From contig NC_135565.1 in NCBI RefSeq assembly GCF_964340395.1, forward strand, positions 1,880,001-1,944,000: a stretch of DNA of 64,000 nt, read 5' to 3'. The stretch is from Glandiceps talaboti. Lineage: Eukaryota > Hemichordata > Enteropneusta > Spengelidae. The position numbers were made by a program, and so were the translations under genes. Shown here piece by piece: positions 11,115-24,610 of the stretch (the stretch's first letter is position 1; the number at the start of each line of letters is the position of its first letter). A model generated the notes under the pieces. The model was not told the origin of the DNA and did not search any database. It saw only the letters and a list, made by a program, of their open reading frames with translations.

Positions 11115-12118
11115 TACCACTGGCTTAAAACCCAAGATACTAACATATTATAGCCAGTAATACAATAATACCATTGGCTTAACTTTAAAACCCTAGATAC
11201 TAACAATACATTTATAGCCAGTAATACAATAATACCATTGGCTTAACTTTAAAACCCAAGATGCTAACATATTATAGCCTGTAATACAATTATACCATTG
11301 ACTTAACTTTAAAATCCTGGATGCTAACATTTATAGCCTGTAATACAATAATACCATTGGCTTAACTTTAAAACCCAAGATGCTAACATATTATAGCCAG
11401 TAATACAATAATACCATTGGCTTAACTTTAAAACCCAAGATGCTAACATATTATAGCCAGTAATACAATAATACCATTGGCTTAACTTTAAAATCCTAGA
11501 TGCTAACATATTATAGCCAGTAATACAATAATACCATTGGCTTAACTTTAAAACCCAAGATGCTAACATATTATAGCCAGTAATACAATAATACCATTGG
11601 CTTAACTTTAAAACCCAAGATGCTAACATATTATAGCCAGTAATACAATAATACCATTGGCTTAACTTTAAAACCCAAGATGCTAACATATTATAGCCAG
11701 TAATACAATAATACCATTGACTTAACTTTAAAACCCTAGATGCTAACATATTATAGCCAGTAATACAATAATACCATTGACTTAACTTTAAAACCCAAGA
11801 TGCTAACATATTATAGCCAGTAATACAATAATACCATTGGCTTAACTTAAAACCCTAGATGCTAACATTTATAGCCAGTAATACAATAATACCATTGGCT
11901 TAACTTAAAACCCAAGATGCTAAGATTTATAGCCAGTAATACAATAATACCATTGGCTTAACTTAAAACCCAAGATGCTAAGATTTATAGCCAGTAATAC
12001 AATAATACCATTGGCTTAACTTAAAACCCAAGATGCTAACATTTATAGCCAGTAATACAATAATACCATTGGCTTAACTTAAAACCCAAGATGCTAACAT
12101 TTATAGCCAGTAATACAA
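11115..12118. repeat. 60-bp minisatellite, about 17 copies
   Basis: Units contain 'taatacaataataccattgg', 'cttaactttaaaacccaaga' and 'tgctaacatattatagccag'. The first units are diverged, the middle ones are 60 bp, and those after about 11830 are shortened to about 56-58 bp. An ATA/ATG trinucleotide run (12113-12150) is attached at the right end. Confidence 0.95.
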
Positions 12119-12150
12119 TAATAATAATAATAATGATAATAATAATAATA

Positions 12151-13524
12151 ACACTTGTAAAGCACGAGATATACATGTATATCCTAATTGGTTCATAGCA
12201 CTGAACACGATAAAAGCGATAATTAAAAACTGCTCATGAAAACCCACACTAAAAAATAGTCACGAAGGTCACAGACAATAAAACAAGGGTCCTATGTAAT
12301 AACAGTCACTAATTATAAACAAGAATCACTGGTAAAAAAGTCACTATAAAGAGTCACATGTAATAAATATCAAACATAGTAAAATAGTTGTTGTAACACT
12401 AGTAGTACTACTAGTAGTAAAAGAGTCACTGGCAATAAAAATCATGTATGATAGAAAAAAGTCACAAGGACACTAGTACTACTAGTGATGAATGCTAGTA
12501 GCACAACACTTTGTCTATCTCATCATCTCACCGGGAGGGGGGATGGATAGGGATTGTGGGTGGTTTGGGTTGGGATTAGGATGGGATTGGTGGGAATTAC
12601 TGTACAGTATGTGTAGGTTGGGAATTACAATGTACAATGTCATACAATGTACATGTAGGTGAAAAAACCCAGCAGTTAATAAGTACAAGTCTCAACATGA
12701 AATGAAGGTTCTATGTTATGAAATTCTTCTTCTGATATAGTTTCCATGGAAACAAATCAGGTGATGCTTTTTGAGAACAACGATTGTGATAATGAACAAA
12801 TTGTAAATGTCATGTCATGTCATGTCATGTCATGTCATGCATAGTTGTACATTACTAGTAAAGTATGTTGCGCCAAAACTATTTATATAAACTTTTTGTC
12901 ACTTGACATTCACCAGACCACTTAGTTTTGTCCTTTGGTGTGGTCTAACAATTCAGTGCCACTAAACAGAACAATTCTCTGCCAATCAAGCACTGTATAA
13001 TTGGTAGGATAGAGGTTACAATGTGAATGCTTTAATCATATGCACTTATAATAGAGGCTGCAATGGATAGCTGAGCTCACCAGGGAGTTGATCACTATGG
13101 GGGTAATGCTTTTAGTACTGTGTGGGAAAGCATAGTCTTGACTTGGGTCCTACATGTATATGATATCATTAGAGACCACCTTGGCATCCAGACAAGGAAA
13201 ATAAAAACTAACATTATTATTATTTATTTTATAATCATTATTAGTGTTGATTTTAGCGTTTTATAGCTTTATTTGATTGATTGCTTGACACTGAGTCCAA
13301 GCATGGATGTACATATACTTGACGATTATGATAAAACTTGAGATAGTCAAGAAAAATGAATTATTGTCTTTAACTTGTGTAACTAAAAGTACATTTTGTA
13401 ATATATACATTATATTTGATAATACTGTATATGGAATGAATTGATTCCCAGATTCACACTAACGGATTGTTTCCAGAACTTCTTTACATGTATCTGATTT
13501 TTTCCTAATTTGCATAGTCAGCAG
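12151..13524. other. Intron spacer with small simple repeats and a G-rich tract
   Basis: No gene is visible. Small structures include scattered 'agtcac' motifs (12250-12470), the palindromic 'actagtagtactactagt' stretches near 12400 and 12475, and a G-run tract at 12531-12597 (gggaggggggatgg and later). Five to six CATGT repeats lie at 12811-12839. Confidence 0.45.
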
Positions 13525-16365
13525 TAAAAATACAGTATTTTTACTTATCAACAAACATACACAGTAGTACATTGTAGAATACAATATTTTTACTTATAAC
13601 TGATACCAACAAACATACACAGTAGTACATTGTAATATACAGTATTTTTACTTATGACTGACACCAACAAACATACACAGTAGTACATTGTAATATACAG
13701 TATTTTTACTTATGACTGACACCAACAAACATACACAGTAGTACATTGTAATATACAGTATTTTTACTTATGACTGACACCAACAAACATACACAGTAGT
13801 ACATTGTAGAATACAGTATTTTTACTTATAACTGATACCAACAAACATACACAGTAGTACATTGTAATATACAGTATTTTTACTTATAACTGATACCAAC
13901 AAACATACACAGTAGTACATTGTAATATACAGTATTTTTACTTATAACTGACACCAACAAACATACACAGTAGTACATTGTAATATACAGTATTTTTACT
14001 TATGACTGACACCAACAAACATACACAGTAGTACATTGTAAAATACAGTATTTTTACTTATAACTGACACCAACAAACATACACAGTAGTACATTGTAAT
14101 ATACAGTATTTTTACTTATAACTGATACCAACAAACATACACAGTAGTACATTGTAATATACAGTATTTTTACTTATAACTGACACCAACAAACATACAC
14201 AGTAGTACATTGTAATATGCAGTATTTTTACTTATAACTGATACCAACAAACATACACAGTAGTACATTGTAATATACAGTATTTTTACTTATAACTGAC
14301 ACCAACAAACATACACAGTAGTAGTACATTGTAAAATACAGTATTTTTACTTATAACTGACACCAACAAACATACACAGTAGTACATTGTAATATACAGT
14401 ATTTTTACTTATAACTGATACCAACAAACATACACGGTAGTACATTGTAGAATACAGTATTTTTACTTATAACTGACACCAACAAACATACACAGTAGTA
14501 CATTGTAATATACAGTATTTTTACTTATGACTGACACCAACAAACATACACAGTAGTACATTGTAATATACAGTATTTTTACTTATGACTGACACCAACA
14601 AACATACACAGTAGTACATTGTAATATACAGTATTTTTACTTATAACTGACACCAACAAACATACACAGTAGTACATTGTAATATACAGTATTTTTACTT
14701 ATAACTGATACCAACAAACATACACAGTAGTACATTGTAATATACAGTATTTTTACTTATAACTGACACCAACAAACATACACAGTAGTACATTGTAATA
14801 TACAGTATTTTTACTTATAACTGACACCAACAAACATACACAGTAGTACATTGTAATATACAGTATTTTTACTTATAACTGATACCAACAAACATACACA
14901 GTAGTACATTGTAAAATACAGTATTTTTACTTATAACTGATACCAACAAACATACACAGTAGTACATTGTAAAATACAGTATTTTTACTTATAACTGACA
15001 CCAACAAACATACACAGTAGTACATTGTAATATGCAGTATTTTTACTTATAACTGACACCAACAAACATACACGGTAGTACATTGTAATATACAGTATTT
15101 TTACTTATAACTGACACCAACAAACATACACAGTAGTACATTGTAATATACAGTATTTTTACTTATAACTGACACCAACAAACATACACAGTAGTACATT
15201 GTAATATACAGTATTTTTACTTATAACTGATACCAACAAACATACACAGTAGTACATTGTAAAATACAGTATTTTTACTTATAACTGATACCAACAAACA
15301 TACACAGTAGTACATTGTAAAATACAGTATTTTTACTTATAACTGATACCAACAAACATACACAGTAGTACATTGTAATATGCAGTATTTTTACTTATAA
15401 CTGACACCAACAAACATACACGGTAGTACATTGTAAAATACAGTATTTTTACTTATAACTGACACCAACAAACATACACAGTAGTACATTGTAATATGCA
15501 GTAATGTTTACTTATAACTGACACCAACAAACATACACAGTAGTACATTGTAATATGCAGTATTTTTACTTATAACTGACACCAACAAACATACACAGTA
15601 GTACATTGTAGAATACAGTATTTTTACTTATAACTGACACCAACAAACATACACAGTAGTACATTGTAGAATACAGTATTTTTACTTATAACTGATACCA
15701 ACAAACATACACAGTAGTACATTGTAATATACAGTATTTTTACTTATAACTGATACCAACAAACATACACAGTAGTACATTGTAAAATACAGTATTTTTA
15801 CTTATAACTGATACCAACAAACATACACAGTAGTACATTGTAATATGCAGTATTTTTACTTATAACTGATACCAACAAACATACACAGTAGTACATTGTA
15901 AAATACAGTATTTTTACTTATAACTGACACCAACAAACATACACAGTAGTACATTGTAATATACAGTATTTTTACTTATAACTGATACCAACAAACATAC
16001 ACAGTAGTACATTGTAATATACAGTATTTTTACTTATAACTGACACCAACAAACATACACAGTAGTACATTGTAATATACAGTATTTTTACTTATAACTG
16101 ACACCAACAAACATACACAGTAGTACATTGTAATATACAGTATTTTTACTTATAACTGATACCAACAAACATACACAGTAGTACATTGTAAAATACAGTA
16201 TTTTTACTTATAACTGACACCAACAAACATACACAGTAGTACATTGTAATATACAGTATTTTTACTTATAACTGACACCAACAAACATACACAGTAGTAC
16301 ATTGTAATATACAGTATTTTTACTTATAACTGATACCAACAAACATACACAGTAGTACATTGTAA
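13525..16365. repeat. 58-bp minisatellite, about 49 copies
   Basis: Units contain 'acagtatttttacttataac', 'tgacaccaacaaacatacac' and 'agtagtacattgtaatat'. Variation is mostly single-base (gac/gat in 'tgacacc/tgatacc'; aatat/aaaat/agaat). One unit has an extra 'agt' (about 14320) and one a 'aatgtttac' change (about 15500). There are no ORFs. Confidence 0.96.
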
Positions 16366-17340
16366 TACAATATAATTACACAATACAAATTACAATACAG
16401 TCCAATGCAATAAAATATTTAGTATATTATTATCATTGTCCCCAAAATACACTTGTCATCAAACTTGGCATGCTCAGATGCTAATGACTTATGTATGGGG
16501 TTATTTGTAGATGTGGGAATACACAATCTGATAAAAATCTGATGTAGTGTACTCGGCACAATTTCTTTTACATGTAGCTCTTACATTTATTGTTGTATGT
16601 TCTTTTGTGATTGTCCAATACCTACATTATACTTCTGACATGATACCATACATAGGTGTTCAAAAGGCTGAAGCCACTTGAGAGTGCTGAATGAATTTAC
16701 TCAATGAATGAGAAAATGTGAATGCGTAGTGAAACAATTGGGTACAGTACATGTACTTCAGAGCACTCTCTTCGAAAAGAGCTTGAGTGCAGAGCACAGA
16801 CAACAGCATTCTCCATGGACATTAAATTTTGCTATCGTGCCATTCCATTTACATACCAGTCACTCAGACCTTTGATGTGTTCAGCCTGCATTTGTTCAGA
16901 AACAGCCCACACTGCCCATACATTTACATGGGGTCACTTACTTGCTAACCAGTGTTACTTTTGAAACAATAGAAGGGAAATTTTAATTACATGTACATAC
17001 ACTTGTCCAACAACTACAAATAACTCTTTAGTTGCTTTTAGTCCTAACACAAGGTGTGTTTGAAAATAATAAATGTTGTTCACACCTACAGGGTGACAGG
17101 ATTGCATAGCAGAGAGGTAAACCGTACATGTATGTATTCAATGTCATTGACATTGTACAAGTCCATTTTTACCCTAAGAACCATCAAAAGAGTGTAACAG
17201 TCTAATATACTGGGTACCTTGGATAAAGTGGCGATTTTATTTCTGATCATTAATACTGAGTTCAATTTTACTCTGAAAACAATTTTAGTTTGTAATTTGA
17301 CATTGTACATGATGTAACATCATGAAATATCGAGCAGCAT
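16366..17340. other. Intron spacer
   Basis: Unique-looking sequence. An 80-codon ATG ORF at 16722-16964 and a 74-codon minus ORF at 17086-17310 show no recognisable domain. I treat both as chance. Confidence 0.35.
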
Positions 17341-17904
17341 CACATTTCCCATAATGCACTTTAGTACCACATTTCCCATAATATACTCAAGTACCACATT
17401 TCCCATGATATACTCTAGTACCACATTTCCCATAATACACTCTAGTAGCACATTTCCCATAACACACTCTAGTACCACATTTCCCATAATATACTCTAGT
17501 AGCACATTTCCCATAACACACTCTAGTACCACATTTCCCATAATATACTCTAGTAGCACATTTCCCATAATATACTCTAGTACCACATTTCCCATAATAT
17601 ACTCTAGTACCACATTTCCCATAATATACTCTAGTACCACATTTCCCATAATATACTCTAGTACCACATTTCCCATAATATACTCTAGTACCACATTTCC
17701 CATAATACACTGTAGTACCACATTTCCCATAATATACTCTAGTACCACATTTCCCATAATACACTCTAGTACCATATTTTCCATACTACATTCTGGTACC
17801 ACATTTCCCATAATACATTCTAGTACCACATTTCCCATAATACGCTCTAGTACCACATTTCCCATAATACATTCTAGTAGCACATTTCCCATAATACATT
17901 CAAG
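17341..17904. repeat. 27-bp minisatellite, about 20 copies
   Basis: Units contain 'taccacatttcccataatat' then 'actctag'. The 27-bp period keeps three frames open, giving false ORFs with a 9-residue repeat on both strands. The array ends about 60 bp before the splice acceptor of coding exon 1. Confidence 0.95.
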
Positions 17905-17985
17905 TCTGTGTATTTCAGTTTATACCAGGGCAGCTGATGATATTTAATTTAATCTATCCCTTGCAGTTGGAGTAAGGAGAGCAGT

Positions 17986-18173
17986 ATGTCCAGAATACGG
18001 GAACATCACTCCATGAAATATTCGGAGTCAATTGGTGGAACACAACCATCACATCCACAGAAACTAGGAAGATTAAATAGGACAGCTAGTGATGTTATCA
18101 GCTATGAAGATTTATTAATTGCACAGTACTTGGATGAATTACGTAAACAGCCACCACCATTGTCGAAGAAAAA
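17986..18173 (+). CDS. DCDC1: DCDC1-like gene, coding exon 1
   Basis: The acceptor TTGCAG (17961-17966) opens an exon with a 19-base 5' UTR portion. The ATG at 17986 has A at -3. The exon encodes residues 1-62 plus two bases of codon 63, and the donor is AAA|GTAAG (18174). The peptide is polar and mostly disordered in look, with one likely helix ('SYEDLLIAQYLDELRK'). No domain lies here. Assignment rests on exact phase match to the next exon at 39733 and on DCX domains downstream. The 21.6 kb intron that follows is the longest in the gene. Confidence 0.8.
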
Positions 18174-18250
18174 GTAAGACATGAATACACCTTGATAGAG
18201 TTTATTAGTTAGTGAGTCATTTTGTGAAAATGATGATTGTGGCATCAACT

Positions 18251-21200
18251 GTTATTTGTTTATTCTCCTTTACCTAGTATAATTAATGATCAAATTGTAA
18301 CCAGACTGCAGTACAGTTTGTTTATTCTCTTTTACCTAGTATAATTAATGATCAAATTGTAACCAGACTGCAGTACAATTTGTTTATTCTCTTTTACCTA
18401 GTATAATTAATGATCAAATTGTAACCAGACTGCAGTACAATTTGTTTATTCTCTTTTACCTAGTATAATGATCAAATTGTAACCAGACTGCAGTACAATT
18501 TGTTTATTCTCTTTTACCTAGTATAATTAATGATCAAATTGTAACCAGACTGCAGTACAATTTGTTTATTCTCTTTTACCTAGTATAATGATCAAATTGT
18601 AACCAGACTGCAGTACAATTTGTTTATTCTCTTTTACCTAGTATAATTAATGATCAAATTGTAACCAGACTGCAGTACAATTTGTTTATTCTCTTTTACC
18701 TAGTATAATTAATGATCAAATTGTAACCAGACTGCAGTACAGTTTGTTTATTCTCTTTTACCTAGTATAATTAATGATCAAATTGTAACCAGACTGCAGT
18801 ACAATTTGTTTATTCTCTTTTACCTAGTATAATGATCAAATTGTAACCAGACTGCAGTACAGTTTGTTTATTCTCCTTTACCTAGTATAATGATCAAATT
18901 GTAACCAGACTGCAGTACAATTTGTTTATTCTCTTTTACCTAGTATAATGATCAAATTGTAACCAGACTGCAGTACAATTTGTTTATTCTCTTTTACCAA
19001 GTATAATGATCAAATTGTAACCAGACTGCAGTACAATTTGTTTATTCTCTTTTACCAAGTATAATGATCAAATTGTAACCAGACTGCAGTACAATTTGTT
19101 TATTCTCTTTTACCAAGTATAATGATCAAATTGTAACCAGACTGCAGTACAATTTGTTTATTCTCTTTTACCAAGTATAATGATCAAATTGTAACCAGAC
19201 TGCAGTACAGTTTGTTTATTCTCCTTTACCTAGTATAATGATCAAATTGTAACCAGACTGCAGTACAATTTGTTTATTCTCTTTTACCTAGTATAATGAT
19301 CAAATTGTAACCAGACTGCAGTACAATTTGTTTATTCTCTTTTACCAAGTATAATGATCAAATTGTAACCAGACTGCAGTACAATTTGTTTATTCTCTTT
19401 TACCTAGTATAATGATCAAATTGTAACCAGACTGCAGTACAATTTGTTTATTCTCTTTTACCTAGTATAATGATCAAATTGTAACCAGACTGCAGTACAA
19501 TTTGTTTATTCTCCTTTACCAAGTATAATGATCAAATTGTAACCAGACTGCAGTACAATTTGTTTATTCTCTTTTACCAAGTATAATTAATGATCAAATT
19601 GTAACCAGACTGCAGTACAATTTGTTTATTCTCTTTTACCTAGTATAATGATCAAATTGTAACCAGACTGCAGTACAATTTGTTTATTCTCTTTTACCTA
19701 GTATAATGATCAAATTGTAACCAGACTGCAGTGCAATTTGTTTATTCTCTTTTACCTAGTATAATTAATGATCAAATTGTAACCAGACTGCAGTACAATT
19801 TGTTTATTCTCTTTTACCAAGTATAATGATCAAATTGTAACCAGACTGCAGTACAATTTGTTTATTCTCTTTTACCAAGTATAATGATCAAATTGTAACC
19901 AGACTGCAGTACAGTTTGTTTATTCTCTTTTACCTAGTATAATGATCAAATTGTAACCAGACTGCAGTACAATTTGTTTATTCTCTTTTACCAAGTATAA
20001 TGATCAAATTGTAACCAGACTGCAGTACAATTTGTTTATTCTCTTTTACCAAGTATAATGATCAAATTGTAACCAGACTGCAGTACAATTTGTTTATTCT
20101 CTTTTACCAAGTATAATGATCAAATTGTAACCAGACTGCAGTACAGTTTGTTTATTCTCCTTTACCTAGTATAATGATCAAATTGTAACCAGACTGCAGT
20201 ACAATTTGTTTATTCTCTTTTACCTAGTATAATGATCAAATTGTAACCAGACTGCAGTACAATTTGTTTATTCTCTTTTACCAAGTATAATGATCAAATT
20301 GTAACCAGACTGCAGTACAATTTGTTTATTCTCTTTTACCTAGTATAATGATCAAATTGTAACCAGACTGCAGTACAATTTGTTTATTCTCTTTTACCAA
20401 GTATAATGATCAAATTGTAACCAGACTGCAGTACAATTTGTTTATTCTCTTTTACCAAGTATAATGATCAAATTGTAACCAGACTGCAGTACAATTTGTT
20501 TATTCTCCTTTACCTAGTATAATTAATGATCAAATTGTAACCAGACTGCAGTACAATTTGTTTATTCTCTTTTACCTAGTATAATGATCAAATTGTAACC
20601 AGACTGCAGTACAATTTGTTTATTCTCCTTTACCAAGTATAATGATCAAATTGTAACCAGACTGCAGTACAATTTGTTTATTCTCTTTTACCAAGTATAA
20701 TTAATGATCAAATTGTAACCAGACTGCAGTACAATTTGTTTATTCTCTTTTACCTAGTATAATGATCAAATTGTAACCAGACTGCAGTACAATTTGTTTA
20801 TTCTCTTTTACCAAGTATAATGATCAAATTGTAACCAGACTGCAGTACAATTTGTTTATTCTCCTTTACCTAGTATAATGATCAAATTGTAACCAGACTG
20901 CAGTACAATTTGTTTATTCTCTTTTACCTAGTATAATGATCAAATTGTAACCAGACTGCAGTACAATTTGTTTATTCTCTTTTACCAAGTATAATGATCA
21001 AATTGTAACCAGACTGCAGTACAATTTGTTTATTCTCCTTTACCAAGTATAATGATCAAATTGTAACCAGACTGCAGTACAATTTGTTTATTCTCTTTTA
21101 CCAAGTATAATGATCAAATTGTAACCAGACTGCAGTACAATTTGTTTATTCTCTTTTACCAAGTATAATGATCAAATTGTAACCAGACTGCAGTACAATT

Positions 21201-21850
21201 TGTTTATTCTCTTTTACCTAGTATAATGATCAAATTGTAACCAGACTGCAGTACAATTTGTTTATTCTCCTTTACCTAGTATAATGATCAAATTGTAACC
21301 AGACTGCAGTACAATTTGTTTATTCTCTTTTACCTAGTATAATGATCAAATTGTAACCAGACTGCAGTACAATTTGTTTATTCTCTTTTACCTAGTATAA
21401 TGATCAAATTGTAACCAGACTGCAGTACAATTTGTTTATTCTCTTTTACCTAGTATAATGATCAAATTGTAACCAGACTGCAGTACAATTTGTTTATTCT
21501 CTTTTACCTAGTATAATGATCAAATTGTAACCAGACTGCAGTACAATTTGTTTATTCTCTTTTACCTAGTATAATGATCAAATTGTAACCAGACTGCAGT
21601 ACAATTTGTTTATTCTCTTTTACCAAGTATAATTAATGATCAAATTGTAACCAGACTGCAGTACAATTTGTTTATTCTCTTTTACCTAGTATAATGATCA
21701 AATTGTAACCAGACTGCAGTACAATTTGTTTATTCTCTTTTACCAAGTATAATGATCAAATTGTAACCAGACTGCAGTACAATTTGTTTATTCTCTATTA
21801 CCTAGTATAATGATCAAATTGTAACCAGACTGCAGTACAATTTGTTTATT
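18251..21850. repeat. 58/62-bp minisatellite, about 61 copies
   Basis: The array starts about 75 bp after the exon 1 donor. Units contain 'gtacaatttgtttattctct', 'tttacctagtataatgatca' and 'aattgtaaccagactgca'. A 62-bp variant carries an extra TTAA ('tataattaatgatc') and dominates the left end. Other variants (cctag/ccaag, ctctttt/ctccttt) are interspersed. Confidence 0.96.
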
Positions 21851-21959
21851 ATTAAATACTGCCTTAATGGATGTTATTACCTTTCATAAGGGAATGTTAT
21901 ATTATATGTTATACTTTTGTCTTTCAGTCTGTCTGTTTGTCTCTGTATGTGTGTAGTAC

Positions 21960-21998
21960 CAGTATGTGTATGTGTGTATGTATGTATGTATGTATGTA

Positions 21999-22033
<35 letters not shown>

Positions 22034-22087
22034 ATGTATGTATGTATGTATGTGTGTGTGTATATGTATGTATGTATGTATGTACCG

Positions 22088-22170
<83 letters not shown>
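21960..22170. repeat. GTAT and TG microsatellite tract
   Basis: Interrupted runs of GTAT (21974-22083) are followed by an almost pure TG run (22092-22170). The spurious MYVCMYVC-type and THTHTH-type ORFs here are artefacts. Confidence 0.95.
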
Positions 22171-22171
<1 letters not shown>

Positions 22172-22312
22172 AATCTCAATCAGACATGAATGGTCTTTCT
22201 AACCCATGAGCATTTAGCCACATTTGCTTTAAAAATATTCAGTCTATATTTCAAAATAAGGTATTAATCACAAGGAGTTTGATTGTGTGATGTGTCTCAA
22301 TGAATGCCTGTG
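22171..22312. other. Short intron spacer
   Basis: Unique sequence ending with CCTGTG, the left copy of the direct repeat flanking the next element. Confidence 0.3.
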
Positions 22313-22860
22313 TATGGGGTGCCGTTTGTAAACTTATTATTTAACTATATTATTTGTTCAAAAGTCATTATTTAACGCAATTATATGTATGTAGTCGTTT
22401 ATTTACAAATCATGTAAGACCTGATAATTTATTTATATACAATTTATAGTCGACCAAATTATATACATATAATACATTATTTAGACAATTATTTATATAA
22501 ATGTATTATTTATAAATAATGTAAGTGCAAGTCTATTATATATCTAATACATTATTTAGACAATTATTTATATAATGTATTATTTATAAATAATGTAAAT
22601 GCAAGTCTATTATATACATATAATAATAATGGACGTGCACTAAAATTATTTATAAATAATACATTTATATATAAATAATTGTCTAAATAATGTATTATAT
22701 GTATATAATTTGGTCGACTATAATGATAAATTGTATATAAATAAATTATCAGGTCTTACATGATTTGTAAATAAACGATTATATACATATAATTGCGTTA
22801 AATAATGACTTTTGAACAAATAATATAGTTAAATAATAAGTTTACAAACGGCACCCCATA
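22313..22860. mobile_element. 548-bp foldback (long inverted-repeat) element with 6-bp direct flanks
   Basis: The sequence begins TATGGGGTGCCGTTTGTAAA and ends with its complement. The arms continue as near-perfect inverted repeats for over 200 bp each, through 'ttattatttaactatattat' and 'gtcgaccaaattatatacat'. Only a short AT-rich centre near 22500-22640 separates them, and it contains a small internal duplication. The hexamer CCTGTG occurs directly outside both ends (22307-22312 and 22861-22866). There is no coding capacity. It looks like a MITE or foldback element; I do not assign the superfamily. Confidence 0.85.
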
Positions 22861-22866
22861 CCTGTG

Positions 22867-23776
22867 CACATCATAATGTCCCTGAAGTGAGTGTGTCATA
22901 TCAACAAGTCTTACTTACGTACAACCATACAAAATGATAATTTGTGAAAAACAACAATACATGTATCTATGATTCTCCAGCTTGACCAATATGTGGCTAT
23001 GGCAAATGGCAAAATGATACAATCTAAACTGTACACTATAATTTCCTACCATTGATTGCCTGTATATTATAGTTCTAGGATCTCTTGGTAGAAATCTATA
23101 CAGGCTTCCTCGTCTCTGCACTACTCTTTAAATGAGCCATGTCATTTGCAAAACTTAGCTAGTGTGCAAGGGTTTCTTTTGTTTCAAATATTAGCAGAAA
23201 GTTATCAGGTAACATGAGAGTTACTCATCTGGAACCATGTGGTATTTGTTTTGTATAGCACCACTACAAATTCTACAATGTACATTGTACATCATGAGGA
23301 AAGGACAAAGGTCCGATTGTGTCATCATTAAGCGAAAGCAGACATTTTTGTGAAAACAGTGTGAAAATTGAGCACGATTTAGTTGAGTTATTGCATTATA
23401 AAACTTACTTGTTAGGAATGGTCAAATTTATGAATATGTAATGAGCATGTTTGAGTGAAAAATGCAGAAATATTGAAAACGTTTCACACTGTACGACTAA
23501 ATCTCATGATAGGTCAAGTTGTGTTCTATGTCTCTGTAGTAAGTCAAGCCACTGGCATTTTCATCAGAAAAGTAGATACCATTCTGTAGTTGTAACATTT
23601 CCCATGTTTACACGATGGTTTATGCAGCTTGTGTGCATTATGTGTCTGTGTATTTTGAAATGAGTGATGAATTTACATCTATTGTCTATTGCTACATGAT
23701 GACAGTTGTACATTATTTTAGCAAGGGAGTAAAGCTGGCCTGGGATAGTCAACACAAAAAACGGCATCCAATGCAT
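22867..23776. other. Intron spacer, nothing recognised
   Basis: Unique-looking sequence with a few chance ORFs of about 70 codons (22915-23121 minus, 23451-23663 plus). None has recognisable features. Confidence 0.35.
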
Positions 23777-23937
23777 TAGTCTCACTGCTAGACCTCAGGC
23801 TTTCTTCTCAACATTCTGTTTCTGAAGGTGGCACCTCAGACCACTAAAAATTAGCCCTAAGGCTTTTGTCCTCACTAGCGACCTTTGGTCACCTTGACAG
23901 TGAGCAGAAAAGCCTGAGGGGTCTAGCAGCAAGACTA
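23777..23937. mobile_element. 161-bp MITE related to the element at 4989-5526
   Basis: The left end TAGTCTCACTGCTAGACC continues as 'tcaggctttct'. The right end is its complement, 'aaagcctgaggggtctagca' then 'gcaagacta'. The 8-mer CAATGCAT flanks both sides (23769-23776 and 23938-23945). The whole element can fold into a hairpin. Its termini match those of the larger element at 4989, so a dispersed family exists. Confidence 0.8.
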
Positions 23938-23945
23938 CAATGCAT

Positions 23946-24610
23946 GTATTTTTGGTCGATTGAAATCAATTTTGTTGATAATTGAACATTCTTTATTTGT
24001 GTACAACAATGGTTGGTTGAAGTCATAACGATTTTGTTGATAAGGGAATACTCTTTATTTGTTTACAACAGTAGATGTTTACACTTACTGCTGTGCAATG
24101 TGTTAATCTGACAATTAGCCTATGAGTTTGTTCTAGAATTAGCACTCTGCTAATGCAAAGTTAGTAAACTCTGATAAGACAGTGATATGGGGAAAAAAGT
24201 GAGAGGAAACAATATTTAAACTTTACATGTATAATTTGAAATGTAGAGAAACTAATATTAGAAATCTGGAAAATTGCGAGAACAAAATTGATTATTAGTC
24301 CTTTACCCTATGATAAAATTGAAACGCGGGAGTGAAAAGAAAGTGGTTATCTATATGTAGGGTTTATATTTATTCCCTATACCAATACAATATCTCAGTA
24401 AAATGATAATAAAACATGTTATCCATTTATTATGGTGTGTTTATGGTGGTTTGTTAATTTATGCAAGAATATGTTGAAACCAGGCAGATTCACACATTTG
24501 AAAGTTATTTCCATGGCAATAGAGTAATGTTTATTTGAGACTACCATTCGGACAATAGGAGAGGTTGCTTGCACAAAAAATGTATGTGATCAAGTATACA
24601 TAAATATGAT
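23946..24610. other. Intron spacer
   Basis: A local imperfect duplication lies at about 23950-24070: 'ttttgttgataattgaacat' with 'tctttatttgtgtacaacaa', then 'ttttgttgataagggaatac' with 'tctttatttgtttacaacag'. Nothing else is visible. Confidence 0.4.

Noticed and set aside
17320-17947. ORFs of 125-197 codons on both strands just before exon 1
   Set aside because: They are products of the 27-bp repeat. The real exon begins at the acceptor at 17967.
11115-21850. CRISPR array
   Set aside because: The repeats are direct head-to-tail units without unique spacers, in a eukaryotic intron.
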